Of a stretch of 64,000 nt of DNA, positions 1-8,358 are shown in pieces. Location: the NCBI GenBank assembly GCA_902558395.1, contig CACEDS010000002.1:261229-325228 (forward strand), in the 5' to 3' direction. Source of the DNA: an uncultured SAR86 cluster bacterium (GTDB taxonomy: Bacteria > Pseudomonadota > Gammaproteobacteria > Magnimaribacterales > D2472). Both the position numbers and the translations under genes were made by a program. The first letter of the stretch is position 1, and each line of letters starts with the position of its first letter. The notes beneath the pieces were generated by a model, which did no database searches, was not told the DNA's origin, and saw nothing but the letters and a program-made list of their open reading frames with translations.

Positions 1-255
1 ACCAATAAAACTCCAAAAAGGATATTTAAAGGTGGCTGGTTTATTTTTTTCGACAAAAAAATGGCCTATCCATGCAAACCCATATCCAGCTAATAATGAA
101 TACAGCAAATACATCAGATCAAAGGTCATAAAAAACCTTATGTAAAGATAAATAGCTATAGTAGTTCCAATAAAATGTAATAATTTTGTTGTTTTGTTGC
201 TATGCTCGCTTAAATAGTAAGGATAGAAATCTTTAAAATTTGTGTATCTTTCCAT
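1..255 (-). CDS. DUF962 (Mpo1-like) membrane protein, 3' end cut by the window edge
   Basis: This open frame is not in the ORF track because it runs off the left edge. I translated 85 codons from the ATG at 255; it is preceded by a strong GGGGGA ribosome-binding site. It begins MERYTNFKDFYPYYLSEHSN, followed by a hydrophobic segment, then GYGFAWIGHFFVEKNKPATF. The FYPYYLSEHSN and GHFFVEKNKPATF blocks are typical of the DUF962 family, small membrane proteins related to yeast Mpo1. Family members are usually about 100 residues or more, so only a short C-terminal piece is missing. The cellular role in bacteria is not established. Confidence 0.85.
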   Translation of the reverse strand, partial: MERYTNFKDFYPYYLSEHSNKTTKLLHFIGTTIAIYLYIRFFMTFDLMYLLYSLLAGYGFAWIGHFFVEKNKPATFKYPFWSFIG

Positions 256-355
256 ATTAGTCCCCCAAGTGAACTATAAAGATAACCTTAATTTATCTTG
301 GAAACAATATTAAAGACTATTAAAAGATGCTAATTAATTTTTCAATTTTAAGCAG

Positions 356-375
356 GCGCTGCCTTCAAGCAGCGC
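356..375. terminator. GC-rich stem-loop with a T-run on the plus-strand side
   Basis: GCGCTGC (356-362) and GCAGCGC (369-375) form a perfect 7-bp stem with a 6-base loop. On the plus strand it is followed by TTCTTTTTTTTA, a textbook intrinsic terminator, but no plus-strand gene lies upstream. It sits right after the minus-strand gene that ends at 385, where the following bases (CTGCTTAAAATT) are only weakly T-rich. It most likely terminates that gene and perhaps blocks antisense transcription. Direction is uncertain. Confidence 0.55.
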
Positions 376-384
376 TTCTTTTTT

Positions 385-999
385 TTATTTAGGTGCTGAC
401 TCTGGTTGGAAATCGTAATAACCATTAACTGGAATCATAAGATGAACATAAGGCGTACCCTTGAACATCACATATGGAGCTCCTGTTGTATAGTTAGTAG
501 ATTGGCCATCCATTGAAGACGGGTCTTTTGGCATCAACATTAAATGGGCACCGGATTCAATAAAATGCTTATGTCCTGCATCTTTTTGCCCATCAGTGTA
601 AGGCTTAAAATTGTCTACGCCCAAATCACCATGGAGCATCCAGATCCAACCATCTCCATCTAATTCTGGTTTAGTGTTGGATTTGTATGCATTCGCCCAA
701 GCAACAGCATTCTTATCTGAGCATGCAGCTGCAGATTCATGCGGGTCTTTAAAGCCATCTTTTGGCATAGGCATAAAAGGCTCACATCTCCATCCATTTG
801 TGCCCTCTCTCAATACTTTTCCTGAAGCCCCAATAACAGTAGCATGGTCTCCAATAAATGCAGGCGCAGCTGATGTGTAAGCTTTTATCTCCCAGTCCTC
901 TGAGTTACCCATACCGCCATGACTATGAGATCCATGATCTCCAGCGGTTAGGCTGATTGAAGTAAATAAAAATAATACTCCTAATAATTTGTTTTTCAT
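385..999 (-). CDS. secreted hypothetical protein
   Basis: I chose the start at 999 (MKNKLLGVLFLF) instead of the ORF-track start at 1011, because the GGGGGGA ribosome-binding site lies inside the first four track codons, at correct distance from the internal ATG. The 204-residue protein begins with a signal peptide (hydrophobic to about residue 19, SLTAG) and then a His/Gly-rich stretch (DHGSHSHGG). The rest is rich in Trp, Pro and Met, with two Cys (WRCEPF, AACSDK) that could pair in the periplasm. I recognise no domain. It is a single gene bounded by a stem-loop at its 3' end. Confidence 0.8.
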   Translation of the reverse strand: MKNKLLGVLFLFTSISLTAGDHGSHSHGGMGNSEDWEIKAYTSAAPAFIGDHATVIGASGKVLREGTNGWRCEPFMPMPKDGFKDPHESAAACSDKNAVAWANAYKSNTKPELDGDGWIWMLHGDLGVDNFKPYTDGQKDAGHKHFIESGAHLMLMPKDPSSMDGQSTNYTTGAPYVMFKGTPYVHLMIPVNGYYDFQPESAPK

Positions 1000-1089
1000 G
1001 ATTCCCCCCATGTATTTAAATTACTTTCAATATAGTTATAACATCATGTGTGGTCTAATAAAAATATAAAATTTATATTTATTATTTAG

Positions 1090-1641
1090 CTACTCTAATG
1101 AGAGTAATGCTTTAATTAGGTTGGACTCTAATAAATTTTTAGAAAGACACTTTCTGTAAGGCTCAGCTCCGTATGCTGGTGTTCCGACTAAAATTAATTT
1201 GGATTCATTAGTTGCAAAATCCCATCTCGTTCCCGTTTCAATAGATGTAAATTGATAATTTGAAATAATCTCTATTTCTGAAGAATTATTAAACGGGATT
1301 GCCTCAATAGTTGTTTCAATAGTCAATGATGATTCAAAAATTCTTTCAATATAATTAACATACAGTTCGTCATTCATTTTTCCACAATTTATATAGTCTT
1401 GGATATTTTTTGGATTAATTACAAAGGATGCTTTTTTATTACTTTTTTCAAAGTTAATCTGTTGATTATCTAAAAGATTAATCTTTGATGCCCTTGACCA
1501 GAACTCATTGACTTCAAGATTTATATAAAACTTGTTATTAAAAAATTCTTTTTCAGCAGGGGGTGTGTATTTATTTTCTTGAAGTGGCTCCTGACATGAA
1601 AATACTAATATAGTGCATATGACTAAATATATTTTTGGCAT
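1090..1641 (-). CDS. hypothetical lipoprotein
   Basis: The 183-residue product starts with a short signal peptide ending LVFSC-QE, which fits a lipobox, so it is probably a lipid-anchored periplasmic or outer-membrane protein. The remainder is a soluble, Asn/Glu-rich chain with no family I can name; two further Cys (INCGK, YRKCLS) could form a disulfide. The start lies 2 bases after the stop of the serine hydrolase gene, so the two are almost certainly co-transcribed and translationally coupled. Confidence 0.75.
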   Translation of the reverse strand: MPKIYLVICTILVFSCQEPLQENKYTPPAEKEFFNNKFYINLEVNEFWSRASKINLLDNQQINFEKSNKKASFVINPKNIQDYINCGKMNDELYVNYIERIFESSLTIETTIEAIPFNNSSEIEIISNYQFTSIETGTRWDFATNESKLILVGTPAYGAEPYRKCLSKNLLESNLIKALLSLE

Positions 1642-1643
1642 TT

Positions 1644-2840
1644 TTAATCAATACTTTTTGCTATAGCTCTAAACATGGCCACATGAGCTGCCTTTGAATA
1701 TTCTTTTTCAGCAGTAAATCTATGATTTGATGAGGTTTTTGCAACTACAACATTTTTTAAAGGGTCTATGTATATATATTGGTTGTAAACTCCTGAAGCA
1801 GTATAGTCTGTATCAGGAAACCCGGGCACCCACCACTGCAATCCATACCCCCACGGAGAGGATGAAAAATCGTGTTCTCCTGGTATCAAATGTGGAGCAT
1901 CTGTTTGATGTGATGCATCAACCCAGCTTGATGGAACAATATTTTCTCCATTCCATTGGCCTCTATTTGCATATAAAAGTCCAAACTTTGCGTAATCTCT
2001 TAAGGTTGCGTTAAGGCCGCCGAGAGCCATTTCAACACCGTCATTATCAACAATAAAATAGGCTTCATCTTCCATTCCAATTTTATTCCAAAGCTTTTCA
2101 TACAAGTAGTCTTTTAGTGACATACCCGTTACTTCAGCAAGCAGGAAGCCCAAGATTTGTGTATCAATACTTACATAATGATGAAAAGTTCCTGGTTCCT
2201 TCTCTCTTTCAAGGGTTTTAGCAAAACCTCTAAAAGAAGAACCTTTAGCAATAGTTCTTCCAAACCTATTTATATCAGAGTTTGGATCAGCGTAATCTTC
2301 ATTCCATTTAACTCCTGAAGACATCTGTAATATATCTTTAATGCGCACGCCCTCATACCCAGTCCCATTAAAGTCTGGTAAATATTTTGTGATTGGATCT
2401 TCAATGCTATCTATTAATCCATCTTGATGAGCTATTCCCACCAAAGCAGAGACAAATGATTTAGTTACTGAAAAAGCTATATGTTGGCTTGTTGGACTAT
2501 TACCATTCCAATAATTTTCATATAGCAAATTACCGTTGTGCAAAACCATAAGTCCATCTGTTTTAAAATGTGATAAACCTTCCTCAAGATTCCTTTCTTG
2601 TCCTTCAAAATAGTAAGTAGCTGGAAGATCAAAATCCCGTCTTGGAAAAGAATGAGGATTATTAGAAGATGGTATAGGCTCTGAAACTTGAAATATTTTA
2701 TCTATGTTAATAAAGTTGCTTGCGATTTTGTCTTCGTTATATAAGTTTGCAAGCTTATAAAGTCTAGTAACTTTCGGTCCATAAAAAGCTGCGAGAATAA
2801 CTAGCAGAATGGAAATGCAAATAAGAACTGTTTTAGTCAT
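1644..2840 (-). CDS. beta-lactamase-fold serine hydrolase (class C/EstB type)
   Basis: A 398-residue protein with one N-terminal membrane segment (about residues 4-22), which should anchor a periplasmic domain. The beta-lactamase/transpeptidase-like fold is shown by FSVTKSF (the Ser-x-x-Lys active site), HYVSIDTQILG (the Tyr-containing second motif) and the C-terminal ASGVYNQYIYIDP block. Family members include esterases, D-aminopeptidases and penicillin-binding-protein-like enzymes; sequence alone does not give the substrate and it need not confer drug resistance. It leads a two-gene unit with the lipoprotein behind it. Confidence 0.88.
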   Translation of the reverse strand: MTKTVLICISILLVILAAFYGPKVTRLYKLANLYNEDKIASNFINIDKIFQVSEPIPSSNNPHSFPRRDFDLPATYYFEGQERNLEEGLSHFKTDGLMVLHNGNLLYENYWNGNSPTSQHIAFSVTKSFVSALVGIAHQDGLIDSIEDPITKYLPDFNGTGYEGVRIKDILQMSSGVKWNEDYADPNSDINRFGRTIAKGSSFRGFAKTLEREKEPGTFHHYVSIDTQILGFLLAEVTGMSLKDYLYEKLWNKIGMEDEAYFIVDNDGVEMALGGLNATLRDYAKFGLLYANRGQWNGENIVPSSWVDASHQTDAPHLIPGEHDFSSSPWGYGLQWWVPGFPDTDYTASGVYNQYIYIDPLKNVVVAKTSSNHRFTAEKEYSKAAHVAMFRAIAKSID

Positions 2841-2881
2841 TTGTTTAAATTATTCCAAGTCTAGACAAGATAATAATAGCC

Positions 2882-3289
2882 CTATTCTCTCGGGAGTCTG
2901 AACATGGTGCAGACTTTATTTCCTGAAGGGTCAAGCAAATATGCCAAATACATTTTTACTCCTCCACCCTCTCGAACTCCAGGTGGCTCACATAATTCTG
3001 GGTCTAGGCCTCCTACTTTTTTTCCTGCCTCATACCATTCATTAACCATCTCTTCACTTGATGCATTGAAACCTATCGTTGCACCATTACCATGAGATGC
3101 TTCTTTGTTATTTATAGGCTGAGAAATAATGAAGCTATTTTGATTATTTACAAAATATATATATCTTGTGTGGCCATCGTGGTTTAAAGATAATTTTCCT
3201 GGTCTTGCTCCTAAGACAGAAAGAGTAGCATCATAAAAAGCTTTAGACTCTTCAATATCGTTGGCGCCTAACATTACATGACTAAACAT
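2882..3289 (-). CDS. VOC (glyoxalase/bleomycin-resistance fold) family protein
   Basis: At 135 residues this is one VOC module. It opens MFSHVMLGANDIEESKAFYD, the standard first strand and helix in which His4 is a likely metal ligand. It continues with YIYFVNNQNSFII and ends YLAYLLDPSGNKVCTMFR, where a family-typical DPSGN turn precedes the last strand. VOC proteins bind a divalent metal and act as lyases, dioxygenases or isomerases, so the reaction cannot be assigned. It follows the methyltransferase gene by 14 bases on the same strand, suggesting one transcript. Confidence 0.88.
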   Translation of the reverse strand: MFSHVMLGANDIEESKAFYDATLSVLGARPGKLSLNHDGHTRYIYFVNNQNSFIISQPINNKEASHGNGATIGFNASSEEMVNEWYEAGKKVGGLDPELCEPPGVREGGGVKMYLAYLLDPSGNKVCTMFRLPRE

Positions 3290-3303
3290 ATAAATCTCCC
3301 CAA

Positions 3304-3945
3304 TTAATTTTTATTAAATAATACTACGTCTTTAGCAATAATTTCACAATTCCAATCTCTTTGTTTAGCTATAACCTCAAAAGTTTTTTCAGCATAAAAT
3401 ACAACATGAGTTGGATCTCTTCTATAGTGCCATGAATCGAAAGCATCATGAGACGTCAAAAAGCATGTCATCACACCAAGCCATCCGTCTTTTTTAAGCA
3501 ATGTATTTATAAGGTCAAATTCTTTTTTTGGATTAAAGAAATGTTCAGCTGTTTCAGTACACGTTATAAAGTCATATGTTTTAGAGAAGATTTCTTTATT
3601 GGGGAAAAAGAATGGATCGTATAAATCTATTAGATATTTATTCTTTGTGAATATATCTGCTAGGGCTGGCCCATGACCACAACCAAAATCTAAACCCTTT
3701 GCATTTGGATTAATTTTATCCATTAAAGGACTCGAAAGTTTAGACAAAAAATTCCTATAGCCTTCATCCTCAATAATATTTTCATGCTCTAAATATCTTT
3801 TCTTTTCAGAGTCCTGGTCAATATAATGTTTTTTGTCTAAAAACCTGGCTCCGCATGAATTACAGTGCCAGTAATTTAAACTATCAGATGTCTGAAATGA
3901 CTCGACTAGATTACTACTACATACTATACAGTCTTGGATATTCAT
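3304..3945 (-). CDS. class I SAM-dependent methyltransferase with N-terminal zinc ribbon
   Basis: The 213-residue protein starts with two Cys pairs, DCIVC and WHCNSC, that look like a small zinc-binding knuckle (residues 6-33). It then has the Rossmann methyltransferase core: GLDFGCGHGPALADIF is motif I binding S-adenosylmethionine, and TCTETAEHFFNP resembles motif II of the Methyltransf_23 family. Relatives often methylate sugars, lipids or quinone-like compounds. No partner gene nearby identifies the substrate. It is transcribed away from the helicase gene. Confidence 0.85.
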   Translation of the reverse strand: MNIQDCIVCSSNLVESFQTSDSLNYWHCNSCGARFLDKKHYIDQDSEKKRYLEHENIIEDEGYRNFLSKLSSPLMDKINPNAKGLDFGCGHGPALADIFTKNKYLIDLYDPFFFPNKEIFSKTYDFITCTETAEHFFNPKKEFDLINTLLKKDGWLGVMTCFLTSHDAFDSWHYRRDPTHVVFYAEKTFEVIAKQRDWNCEIIAKDVVLFNKN

Positions 3946-4047
3946 TTATAACTTTGATGCTTTAACGAATTATATAGGCTCTCAAAAGAGTTGTTTTTTT
4001 ATCATATAATCTTACATCCAATCATGCCAAAAAATACTTTTTAATAA

Positions 4048-5364
4048 ATGAAAGACTCCAATATCAAAGATGAGCTAAAAAATTTTGATAACACCTTAGA
4101 TCAAATTCTTGAGCTTCTAAATTCTGATACTCAACAATTCATTTACCTCACAGGAGCAGCTGGAACTGGCAAAACCACATTAATTGAAAGGGTCCTTGAT
4201 GAAAATAATCTTAAAAAGATGGTTGTAGCTCCAACAGGGGTTGCTGCGCTTAATATTGGAGGGAGTACAATTAATTCTGCTTTTAGAATAGGCTTTGATA
4301 TTTTCCCTCAAATTCAAGAGTCTAATGACCCAAGATTTAAAAAATTACTTAAAAAACTAGAGTTACTAATTATTGATGAAATCTCTATGGTTAGGGCTCC
4401 AATGCTTGATGTTATATCCGAAACTTTGAAACTACATAGAAACTCTTCAGAGCCCTTTGGCGGCATTCATGTTTTGGCATGTGGAGATCTTTTTCAACTT
4501 CCTCCAGTAGTAAAAGATAATGAGATTGACGCTATTGATGAAAGATATGAGTCTGTATATTTTTTTAGCTCCAATAGCTTTAAAGAAATAGAGGCTCCAG
4601 CTTTTTTTGAGCTCACATATTCTTTTAGGCAAAGTGAGGATGAAGACTTTTATTCTTTACTGAACAATATACGACTAGGAGAGAATCTTTCAGAAACTAT
4701 AAATAAAATAAATAGGAGATGCTTTAATCCAGAGTTTGAAAATGAATCTTCATTAATAATCACAACTAGAAAGTATAGGGCGGACCAAATTAATGAGGCA
4801 ATGCTGAACGAAATAGATGGCCCTGCTACCTCTGCAAAATCTGAAGAGCTTGGAGAGCTTAATGATAACGATCTTCCTGCGCCAAGAAATCTTAGAATAA
4901 AAAAAGATGCAAAAGTGATGTTTATTAAAAATGATAGTGAGGGAAGATGGGTAAATGGAACTATTGGGGTGGTCACAAACTGTTCTGATAAAAAGGGAAA
5001 GTTTTTAAGGGTACAAGTTGGAGACGAAATATTTAAGGTTAAAAGAGAAGAGTGGAATAAGATTAAGTATGTATATGACGAATATAATGATGAAATGGAA
5101 GAAGAAATAGTTTCATCTTTTAAACAGTTTCCATTAAAACTTGGTTGGGCTGTAACTATTCATAAGGCACAAGGCTTAACTTTAGAGAGTTGTTCAATTG
5201 ACCTTGGTAATGGAGCTTTTGCTACAGGTCAAACATATGTAGCTCTAAGTAGATGCAAAACTCTTGATTCAGTTAACTTATACCAAGAACTTAAAGAAAG
5301 AGATGCATTGGTAGACCCAGCAATAAAAGATTTCCATAAAGAAAACTTTAATTCTTCGGCTTGA
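4048..5364 (+). CDS. PIF1-like superfamily 1 DNA helicase
   Basis: The 438-residue ATPase has the superfamily 1 helicase motifs in order: Walker A GAAGTGKTTLI (about residues 36-46), Walker B LLIIDEISMV, the Q-containing CGDLFQLPPV, the arginine motif LTYSFRQ, an SH3-like insertion, and the C-terminal TIHKAQGLTLES and YVALSRCKTL motifs. These place it in the PIF1/RecD-like 5'-3' helicase group. No nuclease domain is present, so a role in unwinding during repair or replication is the general expectation. No good ribosome-binding site precedes this ATG. Its last codons overlap the convergent small gene at 5348-5515. Confidence 0.9.
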   Translation: MKDSNIKDELKNFDNTLDQILELLNSDTQQFIYLTGAAGTGKTTLIERVLDENNLKKMVVAPTGVAALNIGGSTINSAFRIGFDIFPQIQESNDPRFKKLLKKLELLIIDEISMVRAPMLDVISETLKLHRNSSEPFGGIHVLACGDLFQLPPVVKDNEIDAIDERYESVYFFSSNSFKEIEAPAFFELTYSFRQSEDEDFYSLLNNIRLGENLSETINKINRRCFNPEFENESSLIITTRKYRADQINEAMLNEIDGPATSAKSEELGELNDNDLPAPRNLRIKKDAKVMFIKNDSEGRWVNGTIGVVTNCSDKKGKFLRVQVGDEIFKVKREEWNKIKYVYDEYNDEMEEEIVSSFKQFPLKLGWAVTIHKAQGLTLESCSIDLGNGAFATGQTYVALSRCKTLDSVNLYQELKERDALVDPAIKDFHKENFNSSA

Positions 5365-5515
5365 TTCTCCTTAAGTAGAGAATACCAAATAACATAGTAT
5401 AAATAATGGCCTGAGTTTTGCCGTGAGGAGATTTTGAAATAAGATTTTTATATACAAAGCATTCTACAAAATGAATAAGAAACCAGGCAAAAACCAGGTA
5501 GGCAAAAATTTCCAT
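5348..5515 (-). CDS. 55-residue membrane protein, DUF1145-like
   Basis: Too short for the ORF track. I translated it from the ATG at 5515: MEIFAYLVFAWFLIHFVECF, then a polar stretch with KSPHGKTQAI, then a second hydrophobic segment IIYTMLFGILYLRRIK. Two short membrane segments joined by a basic loop, with the FGILYL ending, resemble the DUF1145 (YhhL-like) proteins; that match is from memory and tentative. The start lies 2 bases after the stop of the psiE-like gene, and the TAAGGATG junction supports coupled translation. Its 3' end overlaps the convergent helicase gene by 17 bases. Confidence 0.7.
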   Translation of the reverse strand: MEIFAYLVFAWFLIHFVECFVYKNLISKSPHGKTQAIIYTMLFGILYLRRIKPKN

Positions 5516-5517
5516 CC

Positions 5518-5949
5518 TTAATTTTCTGGACTCTTGTCTTCAGCGAATTCTTTTTTCTTTTCGAGACTAACTTTGTCCTTAAGGCTCATAATATATGCAG
5601 CTGCAGCCAATATAAGAACAGCACTTGCCTCTCCTATTAGCATAAGAGCATCCATCTCTTTTCCCTGCATGACAATCAATCTGCATAGGGCAGTTATAGC
5701 AATAATTATCGGCAAGGTTACAGGTATTCTGTTAGTGCTATAAAAAGCCCCTACCATGCCTATAATTTCTACATAGATAAATAGCAAAAATAAATCTGCT
5801 AATAATATCTCTCTTGCTTCGAACATTTGAAACAAATACTGAGCAGCAGCAATACATGTTGCTATTCCTATAATTGCTAAAAGCACCTTTTCACTTGTAA
5901 CTGTAGTCCAATGAAGGTTTTTATCAGAAAAAGGTAATTTAAGTTTCAT
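5518..5949 (-). CDS. PsiE-family inner membrane protein
   Basis: The 143-residue protein has four predicted membrane helices: LLAIIGIATCIAAAQYLF, ILLADLFLLFIYVEIIGMV, PIIIAITALCRLIVM and IGEASAVLILAAAAYIM. It ends in a charged tail. The YVEIIGMV and IPVTLPIIIAITALCRLI blocks are characteristic of the phosphate-starvation-inducible PsiE family. The molecular function of PsiE is not known, and I see no PHO-box-like promoter to support phosphate control here. A 55-residue membrane protein gene follows within 2 bases. Confidence 0.85.
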   Translation of the reverse strand: MKLKLPFSDKNLHWTTVTSEKVLLAIIGIATCIAAAQYLFQMFEAREILLADLFLLFIYVEIIGMVGAFYSTNRIPVTLPIIIAITALCRLIVMQGKEMDALMLIGEASAVLILAAAAYIMSLKDKVSLEKKKEFAEDKSPEN

Positions 5950-5996
5950 GCTTTTAGAATACTTAAACTTTATCTACTAGTCTAGTTTCGAATTAA

Positions 5997-6365
5997 TTAA
6001 GCAAGCTCTGCTTCTAAGAGGATAGACTTTGGTAATTGAAAGGCTCCTCTTTTTATTTGCCATGACTTTTCAATGTCTTCTATCTTTAAATCGCCATAAA
6101 GATGAGCAAAAAATCCCTTTCTCTTGCTGTCTCCATCGGTCGGCTCGTATTTTAAATTAGATTCTATTTTTCTCATGCAAGGCAAAAGCAATATTACTTC
6201 TTCATGGTCGGAAAAGTATAGTTCTAGGCTTGCAGCTAATTGATTGGCATTTGAAAAATGAATGAAACCATCTTTTTTATCTAAATCTGTATTTATATAT
6301 CCTATTTTTTGGGCATCATCCCATTCTCTAATACTCAAGATTTTATAAACGTTTTGATATTTCAT
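5997..6365 (-). CDS. DUF952 family protein
   Basis: A 122-residue soluble protein with the DUF952 pattern: an opening YKILSIREWDDAQ, the conserved DGFIHFSNANQL motif with its His, and a FFAHLYGDL block followed by KSWQIKRGAFQLP near the end. DUF952 proteins resemble ADP-ribosyltransferase-like folds and are widespread, but their biochemical activity has not been fixed. The gene stands alone between the psiE-like gene and the divergently transcribed nitroreductase. Confidence 0.88.
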   Translation of the reverse strand: MKYQNVYKILSIREWDDAQKIGYINTDLDKKDGFIHFSNANQLAASLELYFSDHEEVILLLPCMRKIESNLKYEPTDGDSKRKGFFAHLYGDLKIEDIEKSWQIKRGAFQLPKSILLEAELA

Positions 6366-6446
6366 TTCTTATCATTGTATACATAAAAATGAGCGTGTTA
6401 AAAAATACTGAAATATGCCAAAATCAAAAAAATAAAAAATATTATT

Positions 6447-7127
6447 ATGAAATTTAAAGAATTTGCTGAATCAAGAAAAAGCGTAAGAGGCTTCTTAGAT
6501 AAACCTGTCCCAAAAGAGTTAATCGATGAAATTATTGATGCTGCCAAATGGGCTCCAACTTCATATAACACTCAAACTTGGCATATTCATGCAGTTGCTG
6601 GTGATGTGTTAAATAAAATAAGGGAGGGTAATATTGAAGAAACAATGGCTGGTAAGCCCCATGTTAGAGACTTTCCTTATAAAGAAGAATATGAGGGTGT
6701 TCATAGACAAAATCAAATCGATGTTGCTATTCAACTTTTCGAGGCCATGGGAATTGAGAGAGACGATAAAGAACAACGCATGGATTGGATGTTGAGAGGC
6801 TTTAGACAATTTGATGCACCGGTCTCACTAGTACTTACTTATGATAAATATTTAGAACCAGCAGCAATCAGTCAATTTGGTCTGGGATCATTAGCTTATG
6901 GAATTGTCTTAGCTGCATGGGAGAGAGGAATAGGTTGCGTTATTAATGGTCAAGGAATTATGCAGTCTCATGTTGTTCGAGAACACGCTCAAATACCTGA
7001 CGATCAAAATATAATGATTTGTATAGCTATGGGTTTTCCTGACGAGGACTTCCCGGCAAACCACGTCCGCTCAGTAAGAGCTGATAATAGTGATTTTGTA
7101 AAATATATAGGTTTTGAAGATAGCTAA
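6447..7127 (+). CDS. nitroreductase family protein
   Basis: At 226 residues this is a full-length flavin nitroreductase-like protein. The N-terminus SRKSVRGFLDKPVPKELI with KWAPTSYNTQTW forms the FMN-binding pattern of the family, where the Arg-Ser-x-Arg element contacts the phosphate. GLGSLAYGIVLAAWERGIG and AMGFPDEDFPAN are the usual later blocks. These enzymes are FMN-dependent, NAD(P)H-using reductases of nitro compounds, quinones or enones; the physiological substrate is unknown. The 3' end overlaps the convergent SRPBCC gene by 4 bases. Confidence 0.9.
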   Translation: MKFKEFAESRKSVRGFLDKPVPKELIDEIIDAAKWAPTSYNTQTWHIHAVAGDVLNKIREGNIEETMAGKPHVRDFPYKEEYEGVHRQNQIDVAIQLFEAMGIERDDKEQRMDWMLRGFRQFDAPVSLVLTYDKYLEPAAISQFGLGSLAYGIVLAAWERGIGCVINGQGIMQSHVVREHAQIPDDQNIMICIAMGFPDEDFPANHVRSVRADNSDFVKYIGFEDS

Positions 7128-7516
7128 GATTCATCTAAAACTTTTCTAAGTCCGCTTATTGAAATCAACATTCCTTGGTGAATAGCATCTGCAAATATCT
7201 CTGGGTCGATTTCAGTTGTCCAGTCCAGCAAACACTTATTGCCAGTTACTTCAGAAATTTTAATAGTTGCCAGATGATGATTTATTGGTGCCATTGTCTC
7301 TACTGCCGAATATTGAAGCTCCATAGACTCATTGTCTAGCTTAATAATACGCTCTTTAATTTTTCCCATTCCTGCCATTTCAAATACTCTGCAGTCACCA
7401 TCCATCTCAATATCATCAACAGTATCTATCCAGTCGCATCGAGTTACATCAGATAGAATTTCCCATAAATTATTAGCTGCTGAATTAAATACTGCTTCTT
7501 CTTTTAAAATCTTCAA
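7124..7516 (-). CDS. SRPBCC (START-like/polyketide cyclase-type) protein
   Basis: The 130-residue sequence fits the helix-grip fold: the opening EEAVFNSAANNLWEILSDV and WIDTVDDIEM, a central run of alternating strands, and a C-terminal helix GMLISISGLRKVL that would close a ligand cavity. Such proteins bind lipids, sterols or polyketides, or act as cyclases. It is the last gene of a three-gene operon; its ATG overlaps the stop of the sterol-desaturase-like gene by 4 bases. That context suggests it handles a hydrophobic compound made by its neighbours, which is an inference. Confidence 0.82.
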   Translation of the reverse strand: MKILKEEAVFNSAANNLWEILSDVTRCDWIDTVDDIEMDGDCRVFEMAGMGKIKERIIKLDNESMELQYSAVETMAPINHHLATIKISEVTGNKCLLDWTTEIDPEIFADAIHQGMLISISGLRKVLDES

Positions 7517-8358
7517 AACATCTCCTTGCTTCTAGTATTGGGCGGGCCAAAAAATAAATACAAAGCCTGTGAAATACTTTTTGATTGTTTAATGTCATCT
7601 ATAATTGCTTTCCATCCCATGAAAGTTATTGTCACTGGATTGAATGTATTTACATTATTTACTAGTCCATATCTTACTGATTCTTTTTCAAGTTCGAAGG
7701 TTCCAAACATTCTGTCCCAGATTATTAAAAGATTTCCATAGTTTTTATCTATGTATTGCTCATTAGATCCATGATGAACTCTGTGGTGCGAGGGGGTATT
7801 AAAAATCCATTCTAAAGGTCCTAGCTTATAAATAATTTGAGTGTGTCCAACAATCCCCCAAAGAGTGCTTATAACTCCTGCAACAGCAATAATTGTTGGA
7901 TCTAATCCAATCAGTGGCAACATAATAAAAAAAGGTATTTTTGAAATAGGTCCAAACCATGCTTGCCTAAAAGATACTGCAAAGTTCATCTCTTCGCTTG
8001 AGTGATGACTCATATGAATTGCCCAAAGAAATCTAACCCTGTGTGACATTCGATGATAAATGTAAAAAACAAAATCAATTAAGATAAAAGTCAGGACCCA
8101 GTTGGCCCACAAAGGCATGCTTTGGAATATATCAAAAAGCTTGAATTGGAAAACATAAAAATGAAGAGCTAGCGTTAAACCTTTAAAAGCATAAACCATA
8201 GCAATATTACCGAGAAGCAAGCCAATAGTGCATAAAGTATCGCCTTTGTTGTAATAAGATTTTTTATCCCAACTGGAAGCTAAAACTTCAACCAATATCA
8301 TAAAGAGAACTATTGGTACTCCTACTGCGTATACTTGGTTATAAGTTATATCTGTCAT
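7513..8358 (-). CDS. sterol desaturase/fatty acid hydroxylase superfamily protein
   Basis: A 281-residue integral membrane protein with several hydrophobic segments and the three His clusters that bind a di-iron centre in this superfamily: HRMSH, HMSHHSSEEMN and HHRVHHG. Members hydroxylate or desaturate sterols, carotenoids or fatty acyl chains using oxygen. Both ends overlap neighbours by 4 bases (VOC gene upstream, SRPBCC gene downstream), so the three are translationally coupled. The real substrate is unknown. Confidence 0.9.
   Translation of the reverse strand: MTDITYNQVYAVGVPIVLFMILVEVLASSWDKKSYYNKGDTLCTIGLLLGNIAMVYAFKGLTLALHFYVFQFKLFDIFQSMPLWANWVLTFILIDFVFYIYHRMSHRVRFLWAIHMSHHSSEEMNFAVSFRQAWFGPISKIPFFIMLPLIGLDPTIIAVAGVISTLWGIVGHTQIIYKLGPLEWIFNTPSHHRVHHGSNEQYIDKNYGNLLIIWDRMFGTFELEKESVRYGLVNNVNTFNPVTITFMGWKAIIDDIKQSKSISQALYLFFGPPNTRSKEMF

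Noticed and set aside
1644-2840. Antibiotic-resistance beta-lactamase
   Set aside because: The Ser-x-x-Lys and Tyr motifs define a broad serine hydrolase superfamily; the membrane anchor and overall sequence fit EstB-like proteins, and nothing shows drug hydrolysis.
3991-4010. Promoter for the PIF1-like gene (TTGTTT and TATAAT)
   Set aside because: The spacing is only 8 bases, too short for a sigma-70 promoter; only the -10-like box stands.
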